From positions 1 to 16,117 of the forward strand of contig JASLCA010000104.1 of NCBI GenBank assembly GCA_030146225.1: DNA of 16,117 bases, written 5' to 3'. This stretch comes from Sphingobacterium sp. Lineage in GTDB: Bacteria; Bacteroidota; Bacteroidia; Sphingobacteriales; Sphingobacteriaceae. The notes under the pieces are model-generated. The model saw only the letters and a list, made by a program, of their open reading frames with translations. It did no database searches and was not told the origin of the DNA. This document shows, in pieces, positions 7,075 to 15,378 of the stretch (positions are counted from its first letter, which is position 1; each line of letters begins with the position of its first letter). The translations under genes and the position numbers were made by a program.

Positions 7075-8061
7075 ATGAGTAAACAATTTACAGCTGTAAA
7101 CTGGAACACCCCGGACAACGATTACGTCCTGATGTTCTGGGAGCAGAATATAAGACAATTCTGGATTGACACAGAATACATTCCTTCCAAAGATATTGAT
7201 AGCTGGAAAGGCTTGAGTTGGGATATGAAGGAATGCTACAAAAAGGCCTTAGGCGGCTTGACCTTGCTGGATACCCTACAGAGTCATACAGGCATGCCTA
7301 AGATTATCGATCATATCGATTCATTACAGAACAAGGCGGTGCTATCCTACATGTGTATGATGGAAGCTATTCACGCCAAGTCCTACTCGACCATCTTTAC
7401 GACGGTATCGACCACAAATGAAATCAATGATGTATTTGGCTGGGTAAAAGAGAATAAATTCTTACAGTACAAAGCAGGTACCATTGACAAGTATTACCGG
7501 GCTATTGACAAGGAAAATGTAGACGACGAAGAGCTATTTATGGCTTTAGCTGCATCGGTACTTTTAGAGTCTTTCTTATTCTATTCAGGCTTCTTCTTGC
7601 CTTTATGGTTATGTGGACAAGGACAGATGGTTGCCTCTGCGGACATTATCAAAAAGATTATTGCCGATGAGTCTATACACGGCGTATTCGTTGGATTAAT
7701 TGGTCAAGAAGTCTTCAGTCGCCTGAAAAACAAAGAAGAAGTGAAAGCCAAGTTTATGAACTTGTTGAATGATCTTTACGAAAACGAAATAAAATACACA
7801 GAAGAATTATACACCGTAGTGGGCCTAACCGCTGAGGTAAAAGAGTATGTTCGTTATAATGGGAACAAGGCTTTAATGAACTTAGGATTCGATCCTATCT
7901 TCGAAGTAAAGCAAGTAAACCCAATTGTGTTAAATGGTTTGAATACAGAGACCACACAACATGATTTCTTCTCGAAGAAGTCTACGAACTACGAGAAATC
8001 CATGGAAATCGTTCACCTAAAGGATGAAGATTTCAAACTGGACGCTGTAGTAGATATTTAA
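7075..8061 (+). CDS. nrdF: Class Ib ribonucleoside-diphosphate reductase, small (radical) subunit
   Basis: NrdF houses the dimetal site and the tyrosyl radical that starts catalysis in NrdE. All expected ligands are present in the 328-residue protein: D66 (LTLLDTLQS), E97 and H100 (MMEAIHAKSY), E165 (LLESFLFY), and E199 and H202 (ADESIHGV). The radical tyrosine is Y104. Near the C-terminus, NPIVLNGLNT and HDFFSKK match the conserved end of Bacillus-type NrdF. With nrdI in the operon, the cofactor is probably dimanganese, though diiron assembly is also known for the family. It is the last gene of the operon and is followed by a terminator at 8094-8124. No ATP-cone or other added domain is seen. 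Confidence 0.97.
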   Translation: MSKQFTAVNWNTPDNDYVLMFWEQNIRQFWIDTEYIPSKDIDSWKGLSWDMKECYKKALGGLTLLDTLQSHTGMPKIIDHIDSLQNKAVLSYMCMMEAIHAKSYSTIFTTVSTTNEINDVFGWVKENKFLQYKAGTIDKYYRAIDKENVDDEELFMALAASVLLESFLFYSGFFLPLWLCGQGQMVASADIIKKIIADESIHGVFVGLIGQEVFSRLKNKEEVKAKFMNLLNDLYENEIKYTEELYTVVGLTAEVKEYVRYNGNKALMNLGFDPIFEVKQVNPIVLNGLNTETTQHDFFSKKSTNYEKSMEIVHLKDEDFKLDAVVDI

Positions 8062-8093
8062 TACTGTTGTAAGTAATAATGTGACTTAAAGTG

Positions 8094-8124
8094 AAGGCTG
8101 CTCCTAAAGGGGCAGCCTTTTTTT
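8094..8124 (+). terminator. Rho-independent terminator of the nrd operon
   Basis: An 11-pair stem (8094-8104 with 8109-8119, including one T-G pair) closes a TAAA loop. The T run continues from the stem end to 8124. It lies 32 bases after the nrdF stop and 11 bases from the end of the convergent susD-like gene. On the opposite strand the stem lacks a good T tract. Confidence 0.93.
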
Positions 8125-8135
8125 ATTGACTTTAG

Positions 8136-9710
8136 TTAAAATATCTTTTCATAATCTTTGTTCTGACTCAGCTTTGGATTCCTTTGTAACTCATCCAAAG
8201 AAATAGGCCATAATAAGTCTGAATCCTTAAAAATTGCCCCCGCAGCATTGGTAGCCCCAATCAAATTAACATAAGTAACTTTCCCCTTTTCAGTCGCTGA
8301 GATTACGGGGAACTTCTGGGTGCGCAGACAGTCATCCCATAACTTAAACTCTAATGGCAGCTCTCGGAGGCGCTCAGTCCAACATTCCTCCACAAACTTA
8401 TCCACCGACAATTGCTGTAAAGCAGCTGTATAGTCCGCCACGGATTGACCTCCTAGGCTGGCACGAGCTTTAATAGCAGCAAGATAGCCCGCTGCCTCCG
8501 CATTGACTCCTGTAGCACTGGCTATAGACTCTGCCGCAATTAACAAGGCTTCGGCATACCTATATAAGTTCCAATCCTTACTCCCTCTCCCCGTATTTAA
8601 GACCGCATCTTCATCAAAGTAATACCAGATGCCAGGTTCATTTGAAGACCAGATACGCCCATTTTGGAGATTCTTATACTCCCAATGGAAAAATTGATTG
8701 GGCTGAATGCGAAGATCATCCGCCTGATACACATTTAGAAATAGATTCGTAGGGCCATAAACCCGCTCGAAGATTTGGTATTTATCAAAGACAGCAGTAG
8801 CTGAGGAATTAAAAGCATAGGTAGGCCACCAACCACTATGACGAATCGCGGCATTATATTCATAAGCGTAAATTACCTCCGGCAGATCGTCTTCCCGACG
8901 CAGCTTGTTAAAAGCGCTGTTTAAGTGCAGGTCATCATTTGAGGTAAGGCTGTGGGGGGAGTTGATAACAAGCTTTGCTTGATCCGCCGCCTTTTGGAAT
9001 TTACCTTGCTGTAGGTAGACATTGGCAAGACACATAGAAGCAACGTAACTCGTAATCCTATGCCCATTATTGGCAAAGCCTACATTAGGCAAGTTAGGAA
9101 TTGCCTCCAGCAAGTCCTCTTCAATAAGCCCAAAAATTCCAGCTTCAGGCGTCCGGGCTAGATAAATATTATCAATGGATTCGTATGGCTCTACAGACAG
9201 CGGGACGGGACCGAACATCTTAACTAGGTAAAAGTAATTAAAGGCTCTAAAAAATTTAGCCTCTGCAATTAATTGCTTTTTAGTCTGCTCCTGCATAGCA
9301 ATATTGGGAATATATTTAATCGCTCCATTAGCGATATTAATCCCTTGGTAAGTAGTATTCCAGGCTGAATTCATGGTATTGGAAACAATACGAGTATGCT
9401 GCTGTCTATTCAACTCACGTGCATAACGGCAGACAAGTTCCTGTCCCTCGTAACTATTTATAAAGTAGCCCGTCAACATGCTATTAATAGAAGCAGTAGG
9501 ACCAATATAAGCACCACCTGCTGAGGCATAGCGTAGCATCGCGCCTATGCGATAGAGCGAATTCACATTTTCACGCGCTTCAGATTCATTCCTATAATAG
9601 CCACTTGAGGTAATCGTAGACAATGTTTTTTCTTCCAAAAAACGTGAACAACTGCTAATCACTAGCATAATTAACAGCGTAATTTTGATAAACAAATTTT
9701 TCATAATCAT
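8136..9710 (-). CDS. SusD/RagB-family outer-membrane nutrient-binding lipoprotein
   Basis: SusD proteins sit as a lid on the SusC channel and bind the ligand at the cell surface. The 524-residue product opens with a lipoprotein signal: a hydrophobic stretch ending VISSC, with the acylated cysteine at C21, followed by the SRFLEE that is typical of the family. The helical region near residues 145-165 (AEAKFFRAFNYFYLVKMFGP) and the C-terminal RYAEALLIAAE (about residue 387) and LRELPLEFKLWDD (about residue 447) are classic SusD signatures. There are two possible starts two codons apart (ATG at 9708-9710 and 9702-9704); the choice does not affect the signal. It lies 13 bases downstream of the susC-like gene and is surely co-transcribed. 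The ligand cannot be predicted from the sequence. Confidence 0.95.
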   Translation of the reverse strand: MIMKNLFIKITLLIMLVISSCSRFLEEKTLSTITSSGYYRNESEARENVNSLYRIGAMLRYASAGGAYIGPTASINSMLTGYFINSYEGQELVCRYARELNRQQHTRIVSNTMNSAWNTTYQGINIANGAIKYIPNIAMQEQTKKQLIAEAKFFRAFNYFYLVKMFGPVPLSVEPYESIDNIYLARTPEAGIFGLIEEDLLEAIPNLPNVGFANNGHRITSYVASMCLANVYLQQGKFQKAADQAKLVINSPHSLTSNDDLHLNSAFNKLRREDDLPEVIYAYEYNAAIRHSGWWPTYAFNSSATAVFDKYQIFERVYGPTNLFLNVYQADDLRIQPNQFFHWEYKNLQNGRIWSSNEPGIWYYFDEDAVLNTGRGSKDWNLYRYAEALLIAAESIASATGVNAEAAGYLAAIKARASLGGQSVADYTAALQQLSVDKFVEECWTERLRELPLEFKLWDDCLRTQKFPVISATEKGKVTYVNLIGATNAAGAIFKDSDLLWPISLDELQRNPKLSQNKDYEKIF

Positions 9711-9723
9711 CGATCATTAGGTA

Positions 9724-12700
9724 CTATAATGTAATATTTAAACCAAGTGTGAACGTTTTAGCCCTGGGGTAAGAGAAGAAGGTAACATTCTGTCCAAATT
9801 GATTGCTATCTCCTTGCGAAGTACTTTCAGGGTCGTAGCCCTTGAAATCTTTACTGGTAAACAACCAGGGATTGTTCGCGCTCCCAAAGACCCGCAAGGA
9901 AGCTATCCCCATGCGCTTTAAGAGATGAGGTTGAAAGGTATACCCCAGCTGCACTAGATTGACGCGCAGGTAAGAACCGTCGACCACCCAAGAAGAATCC
10001 ACATTGGTATCTTGCCCAGCATGTCCAGAATTGGACAAATAAATTGCTTGCTGCATGGTATTGGGGTTTGTACCATTATAGGCTTCGGTCAAAATCTCCT
10101 TGAGGCCATTGGTTATTCCAAAGCGATCATAGGTAGAATGATAGAACTGCTGCATGGTCTCCACAGCATATACAAATTGCAAGTCAAGGGTTAAGTCTAA
10201 AGCTTTGTAATTAAAGGTATTGATAAAACTGCCCGTCCAATCAGGCATCCCCTTACCTAGTACTTCTGCCTTATTTGAACGCTTGGGGCGTCCTATTTGC
10301 TTCTTGTCGATTAGACCATTTTCAAAATCCTGTATCGTATAAATCCCTTCCCGCTTATATCCGTAAAAACTATTTAGATTTTCGCCTACGCGAACAATGC
10401 CATTTGGCCCCCCTACCCACCAATTCTTAAGCAAATCTTCATTGTTGTTGCCCAGCTTTAAGACTTTGTTTTTGTTGTAACTCATATTCAAGCTGCTATG
10501 CCAATTAAAGACCTGATTACGCCAGGGAACAGCGGCAATCAGGAACTCCAATCCGCGATTCCGGACAGATCCTATATTTCTCATAACAGAACTAAAGCCT
10601 GTGGAGAAAGGCAAGGGCGCTTCTAATAAGAGATCTGTAGTTGTCCTATTGTAATAGGAGGCATCAAAATTCAATCTATTTTCAAACAAGCCAAATTCCA
10701 AGCCTACGTCATAGGTGCCTGTTTTTTCCCAGCGTAAGTCGGGGTTGGCCATAGAACTAATATAAGAGTAGCCACTACGCTTGCCATCCAAGAGCAGCGT
10801 GCTCGAAGAAACATTTGCAATGGACATATAGGGCGGAATCTCTGAGTTCCCCGTAAAGCCATAACTGCTCCGTAGTTTCAGATTACTAATCCAGGACTGC
10901 CCTTGAAGAAAGCTTTCTTTCTCCATATTCCAGGCTAATCCAAATGAAGGGAAAAAAGCATATTTATTGTTCTTTCCAAACTTAGAAGAGCCATCATAAC
11001 GGGCTGTTAATGTTGCCGAGTATCTATTATCATAAGAATATCCCGTACGCAAGAAATAAGAATTCATTGCCCATTTATTCCAATTAGAACTTGGTGGAGC
11101 AGGCTTATCGCCCACACTCAAATTATGCCAACCGAAAAAGTCGGAACTAAAGCCCTCGGTACGAGATCCACTATAGCTATAGCTGCGTTCTTGCCATGAT
11201 AAGCCCGCCATAGCATTGATGCGATGGCGATTAAAAGTATTATTATACGTTAAGTAAGTTTCCTCCTGCCAGTAATAGACATCCGAATGCTGTATCTCTG
11301 CCCAGCCATTGGGTCTAGAGATATTATTTAAGGTAATCGAGGAGTAGGCTTTATACGCATGCTTATGGTTATCAACCCCAAATTGGGTTTTCAAATCCAG
11401 GCCTTTTGCAAGATGAAAGGTCAATGCCGCATTTCCAAACAACTGCGTATTATAGCGCATTCGCTTTTGTAAATCTAAAATCGAAACAGGATTTGCCATG
11501 CCTTCAAAGGCAAGTAAATTGCCAACAGTAGAAGAGCTAGAAGAGGTATTATTACCAGTTGGTTCCCGTACAGGCAACCAAGGCAACATTTCAATCATCG
11601 TCCGCCTAGCGTCTTGGCTTCCCCCATCTTCAGGCGTATAACGGCCCCAGCTGTGATTTACCAGAAAGTTAAAGCTGCTAGACAGCCAATTCTTCGGTTT
11701 AGCATCATAGGCAAGCTTGGCATTAACACGCTTATTATCGGTAAAATTTATAACCCCTTGTTGCGCCGTATAATTTAAGAATGCCCCTACAGAAGAGCTT
11801 TCATCCCCTTGCTGAACGTTAATTTGATGATTATGGGAAATAGCATCACGGGTAGCTTCTCGTTGCCAGTCCGTATCATATAAGGGGGAGCCATTGGCAT
11901 CAAAATAATTCGGATCATTAAACCAATCTGTACGATCTAAAGACCAGAGGTGTCCCGTATATTTATTTTCATTTTCCAAACCAATCATAAAGGCATCAAC
12001 CCATTCATTTGCATTCAAGACTTTCACATACCGCTGTGGAGCACTACTGCTCACGGCTGTTTGATAAGAAAAGTTTTTTCTACCATCTAAACTGCCGCGC
12101 TTGGTGGTAACAAGGATAACCCCATTTGCACCTCGGGCTCCATAAATAGCCGCAGAGGAAGCATCCTTTAAAACTTCTACGCGCTCAATATCATTAGGAT
12201 TAAGCAAGTGGAAGCCCTCCATAACGACCCCATCAACTACATACAAGGGATCTGAGGAGGCATTAATTGTGGCAGTACCTCGAATAACGACCCGATTAGC
12301 ATAGGCTCCAGGTTGAGCGGAATTAGAGTAAATATTTACACCAGCTGCCTTACCTCGTAAATTCTCCAAGGGACTAAAGCTTTGCGCTTTTAGCATATCG
12401 GGGCCTTTAACAATGGAAATTGAGCCCGTAACATCAGATTTGCGCATTGTTCCATACCCCACGACCACCAACTCATCAAATTGCATTTGAAGCGTCTGCA
12501 AAGCAAAGTCAACGACCGCAGATTGCACCGGCAGCTCCATCGGGGAATAGCCTATATAAGTCACGCGCAACTGCTGCCCAAAAGCACATTGAATGCTAAA
12601 TCGCCCCTGTTCATCAGTTTGACTGCTAACGGCCATCCCCTTCACAGAAACAGTTGCTCCAGCAATGGGCTCGCCTGTGGAGGCGTCCTTGACCTGTCCA

Positions 12701-12849
12701 GTAATCCTTTGCTGTAGTAAACTGCTACTGCTTTCAGCATAATGCATGGGGTAAAAAACGGCGTAAGTAGGCTTAAAGCCCACACAAAAGGAAAAGGGTA
12801 ACATCCACAGACAGACCCTCCTAAATCTAAGTTTGTTTAAATTCAACAT
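9724..12849 (-). CDS. SusC/RagA-family TonB-dependent outer-membrane transporter
   Basis: This 1041-residue beta-barrel transporter imports large ligands using TonB energy. In order there are an N-terminal signal segment (about 1-30), a carboxypeptidase D-like regulatory domain (about 48-120, RITGQVKDASTGEPIAGATV), the TonB box region DELVVVGYGT (125-134), the plug (about 137-251, with DPLYVVDGV and the SusC hallmark VEVLKDASSAAIYGARGANG), and then the barrel ending in the aromatic/hydrophobic strand TFTLGLNITL. There is no N-terminal STN domain, so it is unlikely to signal through an anti-sigma factor. It is followed directly by the SusD gene. No glycoside hydrolase, sulfatase, peptidase or regulator lies adjacent within the window, so the substrate is unknown. 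Confidence 0.96.
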   Translation of the reverse strand: MLNLNKLRFRRVCLWMLPFSFCVGFKPTYAVFYPMHYAESSSSLLQQRITGQVKDASTGEPIAGATVSVKGMAVSSQTDEQGRFSIQCAFGQQLRVTYIGYSPMELPVQSAVVDFALQTLQMQFDELVVVGYGTMRKSDVTGSISIVKGPDMLKAQSFSPLENLRGKAAGVNIYSNSAQPGAYANRVVIRGTATINASSDPLYVVDGVVMEGFHLLNPNDIERVEVLKDASSAAIYGARGANGVILVTTKRGSLDGRKNFSYQTAVSSSAPQRYVKVLNANEWVDAFMIGLENENKYTGHLWSLDRTDWFNDPNYFDANGSPLYDTDWQREATRDAISHNHQINVQQGDESSSVGAFLNYTAQQGVINFTDNKRVNAKLAYDAKPKNWLSSSFNFLVNHSWGRYTPEDGGSQDARRTMIEMLPWLPVREPTGNNTSSSSSTVGNLLAFEGMANPVSILDLQKRMRYNTQLFGNAALTFHLAKGLDLKTQFGVDNHKHAYKAYSSITLNNISRPNGWAEIQHSDVYYWQEETYLTYNNTFNRHRINAMAGLSWQERSYSYSGSRTEGFSSDFFGWHNLSVGDKPAPPSSNWNKWAMNSYFLRTGYSYDNRYSATLTARYDGSSKFGKNNKYAFFPSFGLAWNMEKESFLQGQSWISNLKLRSSYGFTGNSEIPPYMSIANVSSSTLLLDGKRSGYSYISSMANPDLRWEKTGTYDVGLEFGLFENRLNFDASYYNRTTTDLLLEAPLPFSTGFSSVMRNIGSVRNRGLEFLIAAVPWRNQVFNWHSSLNMSYNKNKVLKLGNNNEDLLKNWWVGGPNGIVRVGENLNSFYGYKREGIYTIQDFENGLIDKKQIGRPKRSNKAEVLGKGMPDWTGSFINTFNYKALDLTLDLQFVYAVETMQQFYHSTYDRFGITNGLKEILTEAYNGTNPNTMQQAIYLSNSGHAGQDTNVDSSWVVDGSYLRVNLVQLGYTFQPHLLKRMGIASLRVFGSANNPWLFTSKDFKGYDPESTSQGDSNQFGQNVTFFSYPRAKTFTLGLNITL

Positions 12850-12940
12850 AATAATATAGTTATTAATTAGTTAGCTAAATCGTTTTAATAAAATGGGAAA
12901 ACGCTACATTCTTAATAATTACTACATATAATAAGAGTTG

Positions 12941-12995
12941 GTATATGCAAACAATGTCCAAAAGTTGGGTGCTTTTTTTGGACTATTGTATATGC
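12941..12995. promoter_or_regulatory. Imperfect inverted repeat inside short direct repeats upstream of the susC-like gene
   Basis: ACAATGTCCAAAA (12951-12963) pairs with TTTTGGACTATTGT (12976-12989), giving 13 pairs with one bulged T around a 12-base loop. The dyad is bracketed by the direct repeat GTATATGC at 12941-12948 and 12988-12995; the right copy overlaps the dyad by two bases. It lies about 90-145 bases upstream of the susC-like ATG. It could be an operator or a 5' leader fold; no protein is identified. No good -7 element was found in this 206-base stretch. Confidence 0.4.
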
Positions 12996-13055
12996 CTCAT
13001 AATCTAAATCTTATACTAAATAAAACATTTAAATTTTTTCTGCAAAATTTTTAAC

Positions 13056-13086
13056 AAAAAAAACCTTTCTACGCGTAGAAAGGTTT
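13056..13086 (-). terminator. Rho-independent terminator of the GMC dehydrogenase unit
   Basis: A perfect 26-base palindrome at 13061-13086, with a central ACGCGT, forms an 11-pair stem with a CGCG loop. On the minus strand it is followed by a run of eight T (plus-strand A run 13056-13063, partly within the stem). It lies 27 bases beyond the stop of the dehydrogenase large-subunit gene, separating that unit from susCD. Confidence 0.92.
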
Positions 13087-13113
13087 AGGCTGTCAATCAA
13101 TAAGTTAAGGCCG

Positions 13114-14829
13114 TTACAGGTTCCCTTTTTTTAGTTCTTCAAAAGCATAATGCGCTGACCTAGCCGAAAAAGCCATATAGGTTAGCGATGGATTTTGGGT
13201 GGAGGTGGAGGTCATCGCAGCCCCATCTGTAACAAAGACATTAGGCACTGCATGCAGCTGGTTCCACTTGTTAAGCATGGAAGTTTTGGGATCAGCGCCC
13301 ATGCGCACCCCGCCCATCTCATGAATATCCAAGCCGGGTGCCTGCGCACTATCATCTCTCCGAATATTGCTAAAGCCAGCCGAAATAAACATATCCTCCA
13401 TGGTATCCAAGTAGTCTTTTTTCATCCGCGCATCATTATCATCGTAATCAATTGCTATCCGCAAGAGGGGGACTCCCCAAGCATCGCGTTGATTTGGATC
13501 TAAGGCTACATAGTTGGAGACCTTAGGAATGGTCTCGCCCATCATATGCGAGCCCACGCCCCAGTTCCCAAGCTTTGGATGGAGCAATTCATGCTTTAAG
13601 TCTAGGCCTAAGCCAGACTGATCAGAACTGGCTCCACGCCATGCACCAAAGCCTGCCGCATAGCCCCGTAGGTAATCGGTCTCTTGCCGATATAGATTTC
13701 GAAAGCGAGGTATATAGCCCCCACCTGCCGGATTCCGCCCTGCGGTCGTATAATCCAACAAGCCCTCATACTCCGCATAAATACGGGCACTGTAATTATG
13801 AAAGCCTACATACTTACCCAAGGTATCACTATCATTGCCTAGCCCATTGGGAAACCTAGTCGAAGTAGAATTCAATAGGATCAGGTTGGAGTTTATCGCA
13901 CCCGCATTCAGAAAGATTACCTTGGCGTAAAATTCAATCTCCTCCTTAGAATGGCTGTCTATAACGCGCACCCCAATAGCCCGCCCTTTGTCCGCATCGT
14001 ATAAGATGGAATGCACCACCGCATCGGGACGCATCGTCAGATTGCCAGTCTTAGCAGCCCAGGGCAGCGTAGAAGCATTCGAACTAAAGTAGCCCCCAAA
14101 TGGACAGCCCCGCTGACAGAGGTTCCGATTTTGACACTGCGCACGTCCTTGTTGCAAATGAATAGGCTGAGGCTTTGATACATGGGCACAGCGGGCTGAA
14201 ATAACCTTGCGCTCCGCATATTTAACACGCAGATGTTCCTTAAAATACTTTTCCACCACATTTAAAGGGTAGCTGGGCAGAAACTCCCCATCCGGCAATT
14301 CCGGCAAGCCATCCAGATCTCCAGCAATGCCCGCAAATCGCTCTACATAAGCATACCATGGCTTTAAATCAGCATAGCGAATAGGCCAATCTACCGCAAA
14401 ACCATCCCGTGCAGGGCCTTCAAAATCAAAGTCTGACCAGCGCTGCGTCTGTCGAGCCCAAAGCAAGGACTTCCCCCCTACCTGATAGCCTCGAATCCAA
14501 TCAAATGGCTTCTGCTGTATATAAGGATGTTCCTTATCTTTTACAAAGAAATGTGCAGCATCCTCATTAAAGGCGTAGCACTTGCTTACAATAGGATTTT
14601 CTTCCTTGACTTTAATAGGCATCTCATTGCGATGTTCAAACTCCCAGGGTTGCATATTGGTGGTCGGGTAATCCTTTACATGCTGTACATCCCTACCCCG
14701 TTCTAATACCAAGGTCTTTAAGCCCTGCTCACACAACTCCTTGGCGGACCAGCCGCCACTTATGCCCGAGCCAATTACAATGGCATCGTAGGTTCTATCC
14801 TTTGCCGAATCAATATTTAGGTTTGCCAT
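13114..14829 (-). CDS. GMC-family FAD sugar dehydrogenase, catalytic (large) subunit; probable glucoside 3-dehydrogenase type
   Basis: The 571-residue flavoprotein has the N-terminal FAD-binding motif GSGISG (20-25, in DAIVIGSGISGG) and the acidic end of the second strand in LVLERG. The C-terminal GMC_C region contains IHEMGGVRMG with the catalytic H503, and STQNPSLT with N546. The 43-residue H-to-N spacing equals the H476/N519 spacing I recall for Burkholderia FAD glucose dehydrogenase. A cysteine cluster C232-x5-C238-x3-C242-P corresponds in place and form to the 3Fe-4S ligand motif of that enzyme family. It has no signal peptide of its own. Its partner, encoded three bases upstream, has a Tat-like signal and may carry it to the periplasm. 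Glucoside 3-dehydrogenases with this architecture are known from Sphingobacterium, so C3 oxidation of sugars is my best guess; gluconate or other polyol oxidation is possible. Confidence 0.85.
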   Translation of the reverse strand: MANLNIDSAKDRTYDAIVIGSGISGGWSAKELCEQGLKTLVLERGRDVQHVKDYPTTNMQPWEFEHRNEMPIKVKEENPIVSKCYAFNEDAAHFFVKDKEHPYIQQKPFDWIRGYQVGGKSLLWARQTQRWSDFDFEGPARDGFAVDWPIRYADLKPWYAYVERFAGIAGDLDGLPELPDGEFLPSYPLNVVEKYFKEHLRVKYAERKVISARCAHVSKPQPIHLQQGRAQCQNRNLCQRGCPFGGYFSSNASTLPWAAKTGNLTMRPDAVVHSILYDADKGRAIGVRVIDSHSKEEIEFYAKVIFLNAGAINSNLILLNSTSTRFPNGLGNDSDTLGKYVGFHNYSARIYAEYEGLLDYTTAGRNPAGGGYIPRFRNLYRQETDYLRGYAAGFGAWRGASSDQSGLGLDLKHELLHPKLGNWGVGSHMMGETIPKVSNYVALDPNQRDAWGVPLLRIAIDYDDNDARMKKDYLDTMEDMFISAGFSNIRRDDSAQAPGLDIHEMGGVRMGADPKTSMLNKWNQLHAVPNVFVTDGAAMTSTSTQNPSLTYMAFSARSAHYAFEELKKGNL

Positions 14830-14832
14830 AAG

Positions 14833-15315
14833 TTATACCTTGACCTTTACAGCTCCATCATATCTGCCAGGAACCAGTTCGTAAATCAGTTTATTTTGCA
14901 TAACATAGGCTGAATTCAGGTACCCTTGAATTGTCCTACGCTTGAGGACCTGTAAAAACAAGTCTTCCTGAGGAAGTCCCTCTAAATACTTTAAGAGCTT
15001 AGCCTGATCCTCAAATGGAATAGCCTGCACTTGCTCAAGTCCCAGCTTAAAGGCGCGCTGATCGGCTTCCGAATGACAATCATCCAGCATCTTCATCACA
15101 AACAAGTGCAGCTTTAGCTCCACGCCGCCTGGACTGTCGGATACGGGAATAATAGTCTCGACTAAGGCCGCTATCAAGGCTTCTTCCTTAGCCGAAAACA
15201 CCATATTATTAAGTACAATAGAAGCCGATCCACCTGAGGTGGAACAGGAAGTCGCAATCATCAGCCCGCCTGCATAGACGAAAAGCTGCCGTATAGCCGT
15301 TCTTCGATTTATCAT
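14833..15315 (-). CDS. Small subunit of GMC dehydrogenase (gluconate 2-dehydrogenase subunit 3 family), Tat-type lipoprotein
   Basis: A 160-residue partner protein. The ATG at 15313-15315 gives MINRRTAIRQLFVYAGG, a twin-arginine signal followed by a hydrophobic stretch ending IATSC, with a probable lipid-modified C24. The longer frame begins with a TTG at 15348, and its extra eleven residues would spoil the signal. The mature part has FSAKEEALIAALVETIIPVSDSPGG (40-64), in which IIPxxDxPG is the hallmark of the gluconate 2-dehydrogenase subunit 3 family, and a mostly helical remainder. Such subunits chaperone the FAD subunit through the Tat system and anchor it in the periplasm. The stop lies three bases from the start of the large subunit, so the two are co-translated. 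No cytochrome c subunit is encoded beside them. Confidence 0.87.
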   Translation of the reverse strand: MINRRTAIRQLFVYAGGLMIATSCSTSGGSASIVLNNMVFSAKEEALIAALVETIIPVSDSPGGVELKLHLFVMKMLDDCHSEADQRAFKLGLEQVQAIPFEDQAKLLKYLEGLPQEDLFLQVLKRRTIQGYLNSAYVMQNKLIYELVPGRYDGAVKVKV

Positions 15316-15378
15316 AAGGTTTACATATTTGGAATGTCTAATGTACAAATAAAATGTTTTATATAGTTGCTAAAACGT

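Noticed and set aside
15316..15348. Upstream TTG start for the dehydrogenase small subunit
   Set aside because: It adds eleven charged residues before the twin-arginine signal; the ATG at 15313-15315 gives a standard signal sequence.
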